Source: Pseudoduganella lurida
GTDB taxonomy: Bacteria > Pseudomonadota > Gammaproteobacteria > Burkholderiales > Burkholderiaceae_D
Assembly (NCBI RefSeq): GCF_007830455.1
Contig: NZ_VLLB01000002.1
Span: 124,001-188,000, forward strand
Direction: 5' to 3'
Length of the DNA stretch: 64,000 bases
Positions within the stretch are counted from its first letter, which is position 1. Each line of letters opens with the position of its first letter. A program made the translations under genes and the position numbers. This document shows positions 26,147-34,029 of this stretch, one piece after another. Under the pieces are notes generated by a model. The model searched no databases. It saw only the letters and a program-made list of their open reading frames with translations, and was not told where the DNA came from.

Positions 26147-28375
26147 TCAGCCGCGGCCGACCCGCGGGGCTTCGCGCCGTTCGACGTCGGCGGCGCGGGC
26201 GCGCATGGCGGCGGTGAAACGGTCGAGGGCGTAGTCGAGCGACGGCAGCAGCTTGCCGCGGCGGGTGGACAGCACCGGCGTGCTGTCTTCTTCGACATCG
26301 ACATTCATCGTGGCGAGACCGAGCAGGCTCGCGGCGCGCGCCACGAAGGCCGATGCCGACACGCCGCTGTCGTTGTACAGGTGCCAGACGCCCTCCTCGC
26401 CATCCACGGCAAGGTCCAGGCAGGCGTCGACGAGGTCCGGCAGGTAGGCCGGCGCCAGCATCAGGTCCGATGGCAGCGCGACGGAATGCCCCTCGCGCAG
26501 CGCGGCCAGCGCATGGCCCAGCAGGCCGACATCGCCATCGGCACCAAAAAAGTGGCCACTGCGGACGATCAGCGCGCGCGGATTGGCGCGCAGGACACGG
26601 GCCTCGGCCTCCGCCTGGGCGCGGCCGAAGGCATCGTCCGGTGCCGGTTCAGCCGACTCGTCACGCATGCCAGCGGCACCCCCCAGCACCGCGGCGCTGG
26701 AGAACATCAGGTAGGGAATGCCATGGCGGACCGCCGCCGCGGCCAGCACGCTGGCACCCACGATCAGCGCCTGGTGCGCCGCTTCTTCTTCGGCCGCATC
26801 GACGAGTCCCGGCAGCGGCGGCCGCGCGCCGGCGGCATTGACGATGGCCCACGGCTTGTGCTCGCGGATCATGCGGTCGACGGCGGCCGGATCGGTCACG
26901 TCCATCGTGTCCCGTCCCGCCAGCACGCACGGCAGGTTGCGCGTCTGGCAGCGGGCCGAGAAGGCCCGCGCCAGCGCCCCGCCGGCACCGGCGACGAGCA
27001 GCGGCGGCATCGCACCGCGCGCCTGCTGGCGTTCCGTCAGCGATGTCGTCACGGCCGGCGCGGCCACGGGCTTGCACAGGAAGCGTCCGGGGCGATGCCA
27101 CCAGCCGCTGCCGCGCAGGACCGGATGATGGGCGGCACGGCCGCTGGCCAGCTCGCGCATCAGCGCCGCGACGGCCGTGGCGCGTGGTTCGGCGCCGCGC
27201 ACGTCGAACGGACCCGGCTCGTAGTAGCCGTGGCAGGCGGTGACGAGGCAGTTCCAGTCGAAGGAGCCGAGCAGCGCCCACACCGTCACGGCGCGGATGT
27301 CGGCACCCTTGCTGCGCTGTGACTGGGCGGCCTGCCACGTCTCGCGCAGCCAGCGCAGCTGGTCTTCGCGGTGCGCATCGATGTGAGTTTCGGTGATCGC
27401 CACGGGCAGCCGGTAGCGTTCCCACACCTCGCCCAGCAGCGGCTCGATGCCGGGCGTGGGGTTGGCCAGCACGCGCGCCGTTTCCATGTCGGCGTGCCTG
27501 ACGCCCTTGTATTCATGCACATGGCTGGCCGGGAAGTTCTCGACCCGGTGATCCAGCCAGCGCTCGCTGGTGATGTAGTAATTGACGCCCACGATATCGG
27601 GCGGGCACGGATTCTCCTGCAGCCACTGCAGCTCCTCGGCGCTGGCGCCGGCATCGAGCAGGAAGCCGTACAGCGCGTGCTCCGGCCCCACCATCCCGCA
27701 CAGCAGGTCCCAGGCCAGCCAGCGCCGCTCGTTGAAGAAATCGACCAGGTGCGCCATCTCCGGCGTGCCGTAGGTGCGGCTCAGGTCATCGGTCTGCACC
27801 AGCTTCGCGTCCGGATTGACGGCGCGGATGGCGCGCATCGCCAGCACGGTGCCGCGGCACTGGTTCAGCAGCGCCCGCACGAACAGCGCCTCGGAGCGGC
27901 CATGCGGATACCACACGCCGGACAGGCCGGAGAAACGGGCCGTCGTGAGCGGTTCGTTGACGGGGGTGTAATAGGTGAGCCACGGATAGCGCTGCGCGAC
28001 GGCGCCCGCGTATTCGGCCAGCTTCTCGGCAAAGCAAGGGGAGACCAGGCTGGTATGGCGCGGACCGCTGCCATGGTGGACCAGGCCGGCAATGGGCTCG
28101 ACGCCCAGCTCGCGCAGGCGCGGCAGGCGTTCGTCGGACCAGGACCAGTCGGCGCTCTCGATGCCGTCCGGCGCCGTGCATTCCCACAGTACCGGATAGC
28201 GCACCGCACGGATGCCGAGCGATGCGAAACGCTCGATGTCGCCGGGCCTGTCGATATGGCCATTGCGCTCCATCTGGCTGAAGTACTGGTCGGACACACG
28301 GTTCACGGTGCACTCGAGGCCGCCCCACAGTTCCAGGCCTGCGCCGCGTTCCGGTTGCTGGTTTTTCCCGCCCAT
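26147..28375 (-). CDS. GH1-like glycosidase fused to an RmlD-like NAD(P)-binding domain
   Basis: A 742-residue cytoplasmic fusion. Residues about 12-415 resemble family 1 beta-glycosidases: the acid/base motif TPVNEP is present (Glu141) and Glu329 stands where the nucleophile is expected, although the usual TENG reads TETH. Residues about 458-742 resemble dTDP-4-dehydrorhamnose reductase, with nucleotide-binding GAGGALARAF and IVNAAG. The Tyr-xxx-Lys pair of the reductase family (usually YGxxK) reads FGRAQ, so Tyr is Phe583 and Lys is Gln587. Classical reductase chemistry is therefore doubtful. The ATG at 28375 has GGAGA upstream. It is divergent from the GH106 gene, which may point to rhamnose-containing substrates. 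Function is not established. Confidence 0.8.
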   Translation of the reverse strand: MGGKNQQPERGAGLELWGGLECTVNRVSDQYFSQMERNGHIDRPGDIERFASLGIRAVRYPVLWECTAPDGIESADWSWSDERLPRLRELGVEPIAGLVHHGSGPRHTSLVSPCFAEKLAEYAGAVAQRYPWLTYYTPVNEPLTTARFSGLSGVWYPHGRSEALFVRALLNQCRGTVLAMRAIRAVNPDAKLVQTDDLSRTYGTPEMAHLVDFFNERRWLAWDLLCGMVGPEHALYGFLLDAGASAEELQWLQENPCPPDIVGVNYYITSERWLDHRVENFPASHVHEYKGVRHADMETARVLANPTPGIEPLLGEVWERYRLPVAITETHIDAHREDQLRWLRETWQAAQSQRSKGADIRAVTVWALLGSFDWNCLVTACHGYYEPGPFDVRGAEPRATAVAALMRELASGRAAHHPVLRGSGWWHRPGRFLCKPVAAPAVTTSLTERQQARGAMPPLLVAGAGGALARAFSARCQTRNLPCVLAGRDTMDVTDPAAVDRMIREHKPWAIVNAAGARPPLPGLVDAAEEEAAHQALIVGASVLAAAAVRHGIPYLMFSSAAVLGGAAGMRDESAEPAPDDAFGRAQAEAEARVLRANPRALIVRSGHFFGADGDVGLLGHALAALREGHSVALPSDLMLAPAYLPDLVDACLDLAVDGEEGVWHLYNDSGVSASAFVARAASLLGLATMNVDVEEDSTPVLSTRRGKLLPSLDYALDRFTAAMRARAADVERREAPRVGRG

Positions 28376-28720
28376 TGTTTTTCTCCGTTGTTGATCCGTG
28401 CCTAGCTTATGGCCGCACGGTCGGGTCCGGAGTGGGCGAACCTGCTGCTGCCTTGTCGGACAACACGCCGCAGGCTTGCACGAATGTCTCCTATAAGCGT
28501 GCGCCTGCCCACGACAGTCACCAGCCCTCACAATGGCACAGCAACCAGTAGGCGCGCTCCTACCCGGGCTCGATCTGGGCAGCCATGCCCTCCCCGCTCA
28601 GCAGCCTGATTATTTCATTACCCTGCCGGCCCGCACGCGGGAAAACGGTCGCGCATTCCCGGCCGTTCGGTCACCATGGCGGCTGAGCAAGATCATTCAA
28701 GCCCTTCAGGAGACCGCACC
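28376..28720. other. 345-base divergent intergenic region
   Basis: This lies between the GH1/RmlD fusion (minus) and the GH106 gene (plus) and should contain both promoters. I see ribosome sites for both genes but no clear operator, repeat or small gene. Confidence 0.6.
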
Positions 28721-31528
28721 ATGCCCCACCAGCCTGCCACGCACGACGGCCGGCTCGCTGCAGCCATGCCTGCCAGCGCCACGTCTTTTCCAACTTCCTG
28801 CACCCTGCGCCGCACCGCCCTCGCAGCCGCCTTGCTGTCCGGCCTGGCGCAGGCCGCAGCACCCGGCCCGCTGGTGTACGACCGCCTGGCCGACGTGGCG
28901 AACCACCTGGCCACGCCGCCGGCCGATGCGCGGCCGATGATGCGCTGGTGGTGGTTCGGTCCCGCCGTCGAGAAAAAGCAGCTGGCCTACGAGATCGGCC
29001 GGATGAAGGAAGGCGGCATCGGCGGCGTGGAGATCCAGACGGTGTACCCGATGGCGCTGGACGATCCGTCGCGCGGCGTCAAGAACCTGCCCTACCTGTC
29101 GCCCGAATACCTGGACGCGCTGCGCTTCGCCAACGAGACGGCGCGCGATGCCGGCCTGCGCGTTGACCTGACCCTGGGCAGCGGCTGGCCGTTCGGCGGC
29201 CCGCACATCGGCATCACGGACTCGATCGGCAAGATGCGCGTGGTGCCGGTGGAGATCCCGGCCGGCGCGGCCACCTATCCGCTGCCCACGGTGACGGAAG
29301 GCGAAAAGATCGAGGCGGCCTTCCTCGGCGACGGCAACGCGAAGAGCTACGATGCGACCCGCTTGAAACCCCTGCAGTCGAAGGAAGTGCAGAACGGCCG
29401 CGGCGGCGTGACACCGGCCAGAGAAGCCCGCGTGGCCGTGTACTACATCGCCAGCCATTCCGGCATGCAGGTCAAGCGCCCCGCCGTGGGCGGCGAAGGC
29501 TATGTGCTGGACCACATGAGCCGCCGCGCCATCGACAACCACCTGAAGAATGTCGGTGAGCCATTGCTCAAGGCGTTCGGCGACAAGCCGCCCTATTCCA
29601 TCTTCTCGGACAGCCTGGAAGGCTACGGCAGCGACTGGACCGCGGACTTCCTGGCCGAGTTCCAGCGCCGCCGCGGCTACGACCTGCGCCCTTACCTGCC
29701 GCTGGTCTTCAGCGGCAAGGGCGACAATGCCCCGGCGCTGCGCCACGACTGGGCGCAGACGCAGACGGAACTCGTGGAGGACAACTACCTGAAGCCCGTC
29801 ACGGCGTGGGCGAAACAGCATGGCACGCAATTCCGCTCGCAGACCTATGGCGAGCCGCCCGTCTCCCTGTCGAGCTTCCGACACCAGGCACTATTCGAAG
29901 GCGAAGGCGCGCAGTACCGCCAGTTCTCGTTCACGCGGCTGGCCTCGTCCGCGGCCCACCTGTACGGCCGCTCCGTCGTGTCGGCCGAAACGTGGACCTG
30001 GCTGCGCTCCCCGGCCCACACGGCCAGCCCGCTGGACATGAAGGCCGAAGCGGACCGCATGTTCGTGCAGGGCGTCACCCAGATCATCGGCCATGGCTGG
30101 CCGTACACCCCGCCGAACGCGCCGGAACCCGGCTACCAGCTGTACGCGGCGGCCGTCTTCAACCACCACCAGCCCTGGTACATGGTGATGCCGGAGGTGT
30201 CCGGCTACCTGGCGCGCGTGAGCTTCCTGCTGCGCCAGGGACAGCCGGCCAACCAGGTCGCCGTGTTCCTGCCGAACGACGACGTGTATGCGGAAAACCG
30301 GCCCGGCAAGACCACGCTGTCCGGCGAGATGACCAACTTCGTCAAGCCGGAACTGATCCAGCAGATCATGGATGCCGGCCACAATCTCGATTACGTCGAT
30401 CCGGAAGCGGTGCTGGAAGTGGGCCTGGCACGCTATCCGGTGCTGGTGATGCCGAACGTGCGCCGCCTGGCGCCGGAGGTGATCGCAAAACTGGACGCCT
30501 ATGAAAAAGCCGGCGGCCGCATCATCGCCATCGGCGGCACGCCCTCGCTGGCACCCGGCTACCGGAACGCCGACCGCATCACGGCCGACGTCAGGCGGGC
30601 CGCCGCCAAGCTGTTCGCAAGGGGCCGCAACGTGCAGACGGTCGCCAGCGAGGCGGAGCTGGGCGCTGCACTCCAGTCCGCGCTGCCGGGCGATATCCGC
30701 GTGTCGGACGGCCAGGCGCGCGTGAGCTTCGTGCGCCGCAAGCTGGCCGATGCGGATATCTACTTCATCGCCAACACCAGCAACCAGCCGGTCAATGCCA
30801 GCCTGACGTTCCGCCAGCCGCGCGCGAACACGGTGCGCATCGATCCGGACGATGGTCGCGCCACGCAGTCCGACGCGGCCCCGGCCCTGCAGCTGGCACC
30901 GTACGAATCGGTGGTGTACGTGCTGAGCGATGCGCCGCTGCCGGGCGCGCGGCCGGCCGTGCGAAGCGCGCCGGCTGCCGTGCTGGCCGACCTGTCGTCC
31001 GGCTGGCAGCTGACCTTCCCCGGCCAGAAGCCGGCCACGCTGGCGAAGCTGCAGTCGTGGACGGACAACGAGGCGACGCGCTACTTCTCGGGCCAGGCCG
31101 TCTACCGCAAGCAGGTGACCGTGAAGGCGCCGGAGCTGGCGGGCCGGCGCGTGTCGCTGGACTTCGGCACCGGCACGGCGCTGCCGGAAGCCAGCACGCA
31201 CGCGCACCACACGGGCATGCGCGCGATGTACGAGCCCGCGCTGCGCGACGTGGCGATCGTCACCGTCAACGGCCAGCGTGCCGGCGCGCTGTGGCATCCG
31301 CCGTATCGTCTCGATGTCACGCCTTACCTCAAGGCCGGCGCCAACGACATCGAGGTCAAAGTGGGGAACCTGGGCGTGAACACGCTGGCCGGCCGCGCCC
31401 TGCCCGACTTCACGCTGCTCAACGCGCTGTATGGCAAGCGCTTCGAACTGCAGGACACGAAGAACATCGCGCCGCAGCCGGCCGGCCTGCTGGGGCCCGT
31501 GACGCTGGTGGGAGAGAGCGTGCAATGA
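28721..31528 (+). CDS. Secreted GH106-type alpha-L-rhamnosidase
   Basis: A 935-residue glycoside hydrolase with family 106 landmarks: RPMMRWWWFGPAVEKKQLAYE near residue 75, GIGGVEIQTVYPM, LTLGSGWPFGGPHI and the long central barrel with ISRRAIDNHL-like and IFSDSLEGYGSDWT segments. GH106 enzymes remove terminal alpha-L-rhamnose from pectic and other glycans. A signal-like segment (TLRRTALAAALLSGLAQAA, residues about 28-46) follows a polar leader. The C-terminal 180 residues look like galactose-binding beta-sandwich modules. The ATG at 28721 is supported by AGGAGA 8 bases upstream. It ends 134 bases before a strong terminator and may share regulation with the divergent fusion gene. Confidence 0.87.
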   Translation: MPHQPATHDGRLAAAMPASATSFPTSCTLRRTALAAALLSGLAQAAAPGPLVYDRLADVANHLATPPADARPMMRWWWFGPAVEKKQLAYEIGRMKEGGIGGVEIQTVYPMALDDPSRGVKNLPYLSPEYLDALRFANETARDAGLRVDLTLGSGWPFGGPHIGITDSIGKMRVVPVEIPAGAATYPLPTVTEGEKIEAAFLGDGNAKSYDATRLKPLQSKEVQNGRGGVTPAREARVAVYYIASHSGMQVKRPAVGGEGYVLDHMSRRAIDNHLKNVGEPLLKAFGDKPPYSIFSDSLEGYGSDWTADFLAEFQRRRGYDLRPYLPLVFSGKGDNAPALRHDWAQTQTELVEDNYLKPVTAWAKQHGTQFRSQTYGEPPVSLSSFRHQALFEGEGAQYRQFSFTRLASSAAHLYGRSVVSAETWTWLRSPAHTASPLDMKAEADRMFVQGVTQIIGHGWPYTPPNAPEPGYQLYAAAVFNHHQPWYMVMPEVSGYLARVSFLLRQGQPANQVAVFLPNDDVYAENRPGKTTLSGEMTNFVKPELIQQIMDAGHNLDYVDPEAVLEVGLARYPVLVMPNVRRLAPEVIAKLDAYEKAGGRIIAIGGTPSLAPGYRNADRITADVRRAAAKLFARGRNVQTVASEAELGAALQSALPGDIRVSDGQARVSFVRRKLADADIYFIANTSNQPVNASLTFRQPRANTVRIDPDDGRATQSDAAPALQLAPYESVVYVLSDAPLPGARPAVRSAPAAVLADLSSGWQLTFPGQKPATLAKLQSWTDNEATRYFSGQAVYRKQVTVKAPELAGRRVSLDFGTGTALPEASTHAHHTGMRAMYEPALRDVAIVTVNGQRAGALWHPPYRLDVTPYLKAGANDIEVKVGNLGVNTLAGRALPDFTLLNALYGKRFELQDTKNIAPQPAGLLGPVTLVGESVQ

Positions 31529-31613
31529 GCAGGTGCGGCAAGTACCATGCACGGAGATATTCAGCACATGGATAACTTACATTCGGGAAATAAAGTGGTC
31601 TGATCGGGTTCGG

Positions 31614-31690
31614 GGTGCGATGATGCACCTGTCTCCTCCAACTCTCCTAGAGAATTGGATTCAGCCGGCTCCCTGAGCCGGCTTTTTTTT
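31614..31690 (+). ncRNA. Candidate small RNA or structured 3' UTR with anti-Shine-Dalgarno loop
   Basis: Three hairpins in a row end in a rho-independent terminator. The first is GGTGC-GATGAT-GCACC (31614-31629), the second CCAACTCT...AGAG-AA-TTGG (31638-31658) and the third the terminator stem. Between and within the first two lies TCTCCTCC (31632-31639), complementary to ribosome binding sites. This is the layout of Hfq-type regulatory RNAs. It could equally be the processed 3' end of the GH106 transcript. I cannot place its promoter. Confidence 0.35.
31663..31690 (+). terminator. Rho-independent terminator downstream of GH106
   Basis: A perfect 9-base stem, AGCCGGCTC/GAGCCGGCT with a CCT loop, is followed by eight T residues. 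Confidence 0.9.
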
Positions 31691-31744
31691 GTCTGGTCGA
31701 AGTGCTGTGGGGTAGCGTAGCGCCGGAAGACGCTGGCGAAAACC

Positions 31745-31757
31745 GGTGTCAGACACC
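31745..31757. repeat. Short GGTGTC-A-GACACC palindrome
   Basis: A 13-base perfect palindrome between the convergent GH106 and PEP-CTERM genes, with the same GTGTC/GACAC arms as the other dispersed repeats. The rest of the 31529-31840 gap holds only the small RNA candidate and its terminator. Confidence 0.45.
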
Positions 31758-31840
31758 TGGCGGGCGCCGGGTGCGCGACGAGAGAGCGCCGGTCCTGCAG
31801 GCGCTCCCGCCGTCACGGCAGCCGGAAACCGGCGCGGGCG

Positions 31841-32599
31841 TCAAGCGCCCCTGCTGTCCCGCAGCGATCGCCGCCGCATCACACCGGCCAGGAAGGCCAA
31901 TCCCGCGCCGAACATCGCATACGTGCCCGGCTCCGGCACAGGCGTCGCCACGGGCGGTGTGGTCTCGGTGCCCGTGTCCGGCACCAGGGGCGTTTCGAGC
32001 CGGCCGGCGGTGCGTGCACCGGACCCGCCGAATGGCGACATGAACGTGTCTGGCTCGGCACCGTAGTCGGGCGCGGGCGCCGCAAGTGCGTCCGCCACGG
32101 CAACCGTGTCCGGCGATGCCGGCACGGCGCGCGGCGCCACCCAGCCCGGCATAGGATATCCCTTCGCCGCACCGCGCTCCCTGGTACCGCCGGCACTCGC
32201 GACCGAGCGACGCACCCGGCTCACATTGCCGCAGATCTTCGGCACGATCAGGCACTGCTCGTCGACGCAGTAGACGGCCGCCGGTTCGCGGGCGCTGGCG
32301 GCCCACTGGTCGCGCGTGACGTAGTCGCACACGGTGCGCTGGCCGAAGTGCATCGAGGTCAGGGCCGGATCGTACTGGTACTTGCCGAGGATGGCGTCGC
32401 GGGTGATGGTCACCTGGTCGTCCGCCTGGCCGGCGCGCATTTTCGCGACCAGCTGCCGGCGCACGTCCACCGGGATATCGACATAACGGGACACGGCCTC
32501 GCTGATATTGCCACGGTAAGGATTGCGTCCCGGATGGTTCCAGGAGCAGCTCGACAGCATCGCTGTGGCGGCGATGGCTCCGGCTACGAGGGTGGACAT
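31841..32599 (-). CDS. MHFG-type PEP-CTERM protein
   Basis: A 252-residue exported protein. The C-terminus has the PEP-CTERM sorting signal: VPEPGTYAMFG, a hydrophobic segment and the basic tail RRRSLRD. This is the substrate of exosortase in exopolysaccharide-producing bacteria. The middle contains SMHFGQRTVCDYVTRDQW, which I recognise as the signature of the MHFG family, followed by conserved cysteines (YCVDEQCLIVPKICGNVSR). The N-terminus has a short hydrophobic segment ending LSSC at residue 18, which looks like a lipobox, so the protein may be both lipidated and sorted. No exosortase gene is in this window. Confidence 0.8.
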   Translation of the reverse strand: MSTLVAGAIAATAMLSSCSWNHPGRNPYRGNISEAVSRYVDIPVDVRRQLVAKMRAGQADDQVTITRDAILGKYQYDPALTSMHFGQRTVCDYVTRDQWAASAREPAAVYCVDEQCLIVPKICGNVSRVRRSVASAGGTRERGAAKGYPMPGWVAPRAVPASPDTVAVADALAAPAPDYGAEPDTFMSPFGGSGARTAGRLETPLVPDTGTETTPPVATPVPEPGTYAMFGAGLAFLAGVMRRRSLRDSRGA

Positions 32600-32860
32600 G
32601 GTGACTGCCAGTCGGATATGGATGAGCGGCCGATTCTAGCCCGGCAGTAGCCGAATTGCAATTTTGCAATATGCGCCTGTTGCTGACTCGACACACAATG
32701 AGCACGCCGCCATGTCCTGCTGCCGCGGCACGCTGTGTCCTTATCTGCTGCCGCGGGGCCGGCGAAGGAACGCGATCGCCATCCCCGCGGCGCCAGCGCT
32801 GAACGGAACCCCGGCGCCCTGCCACGTTCCAGCAAGGCCCTGCCCTGCGGCGGCCCGCCC

Positions 32861-33952
32861 CTACCAGCCCATCTGCTCGCGCAGGTGCTTCTCCAGCAGC
32901 ACGGCATTGGCCTGGTGATGCCGCAAGCGGGGGTGCTTGGCGAAGCCGGTGAACGGGAACACCAGCGTGCTCAGATGCCGGTCGCCGTCCTGACGCAGCT
33001 GCGCCACCGCGGTCGCCACGTAGCCGGGCCAGCGCGAACCGGCTTCGGTGGCATCCATGCTGCCCAGTGCGCACACGATATGCGCCTGCGGATAACGTGC
33101 GCGGATCTGTGCCACGAAGGCACGGTAGCGGCGCACGCGTTCGGCGTCGTCCGGCACCGGCTGCAGCCGCTTCTCGCGGTCGATCAACCATTTGTCGTTC
33201 TGCATCAGGTTGATGACCACCACCTGCGGCGTCCAGCGCCCGAAGTCCCACGCGGAGGCATTGTCGTCCACCGCGTCCAGCTGGTCGAAGTACTGCGGCA
33301 TCGTCCACGGGAACCAGCTGATCATCACGCCGATGCCGCTCTTCGAGATGAAGTGCGCCTCCGCGTCCACCGCGCGCGCAGCGATGGCGGCGTAGGACAG
33401 GAAACTGTTCTTCTGCGCCGGCAGGTCGTCCGGACCGTCGTCCGGCGCCTCGTTGCCCATCGCGCTGGTGATCGAATCGCCATAGAACTCGATGCGCCGC
33501 TGCGGGCGCGCCGGCGGGTCCCCCAGCGTGGCGCCGTCGGCCAGTTCGAGACCGCGGAACACGGTGGCGCCTTCCTCGCCTTCGGTGCGCTTCGTGACCA
33601 GGAAGCGGTGCGGCCCGGCGGCCAGGCCGCTCGCCACCGTGTAGGTGCCGCTGCCCTTCGCCGCGTGCACCACCTGCGGCCTGGCCACGTCGCCGTCGAT
33701 GAAGACATTGAAGTAATTCCGGCCGCGCTGGTCATCGAGTTTCAGCGCCAGCGTGCTGCCGGTGAACGTGCCGGCGATGCCGGTGCCGGGCCAGGACAGC
33801 ACGGGCGCGGCCGGATCGGCGAAGTCGATGCGCCCCGTGTACTGCAGCTTCGGGTCGGACGGCGCAACCGTGACGGCGGCACTGCACGGCCCCGCGCAGA
33901 GGAACGTGGCCAGCGCGAGCGCGCCGGCGAAGGAACGTGGTCTGGATTGCAT
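32861..33952 (-). CDS. Secreted CE2-like SGNH esterase
   Basis: A 363-residue protein with a signal peptide (FAGALALATFLCAGPCSA), an N-terminal beta-sandwich (about residues 28-140, LQYTGRIDFADPAAPVLSWPG) and an SGNH hydrolase domain. The nucleophile motif is IEFYGDSIT near residue 155, with MQND downstream and a C-terminal histidine in LRHHQAN. This two-domain layout is that of carbohydrate esterase family 2, which deacetylates xylo-, manno- or gluco-oligosaccharides. It would complement the GH115 and GH43 enzymes in handling acetylated hemicellulose. Neighbours are unrelated: metE upstream on the same strand and the PEP-CTERM gene downstream. Confidence 0.85.
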   Translation of the reverse strand: MQSRPRSFAGALALATFLCAGPCSAAVTVAPSDPKLQYTGRIDFADPAAPVLSWPGTGIAGTFTGSTLALKLDDQRGRNYFNVFIDGDVARPQVVHAAKGSGTYTVASGLAAGPHRFLVTKRTEGEEGATVFRGLELADGATLGDPPARPQRRIEFYGDSITSAMGNEAPDDGPDDLPAQKNSFLSYAAIAARAVDAEAHFISKSGIGVMISWFPWTMPQYFDQLDAVDDNASAWDFGRWTPQVVVINLMQNDKWLIDREKRLQPVPDDAERVRRYRAFVAQIRARYPQAHIVCALGSMDATEAGSRWPGYVATAVAQLRQDGDRHLSTLVFPFTGFAKHPRLRHHQANAVLLEKHLREQMGW

Positions 33953-34029
33953 GGGTCTCCCGTGGCAGCGCGGCCATTGTTGTCGTGAACTCTATCGTGA
34001 TGACCGCGATTGTAGCCCCGCCGCGCGCG

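Noticed and set aside
32741..32860. An in-frame 40-codon extension after the CE2 esterase stop, ending in a hydrophobic stretch and an Arg-rich tail that looks like a C-terminal sorting signal
   Set aside because: Reading it would require stop readthrough or a sequencing error at the TAG. The tail has no clear PEP or GlyGly motif, so I treat the resemblance as chance.
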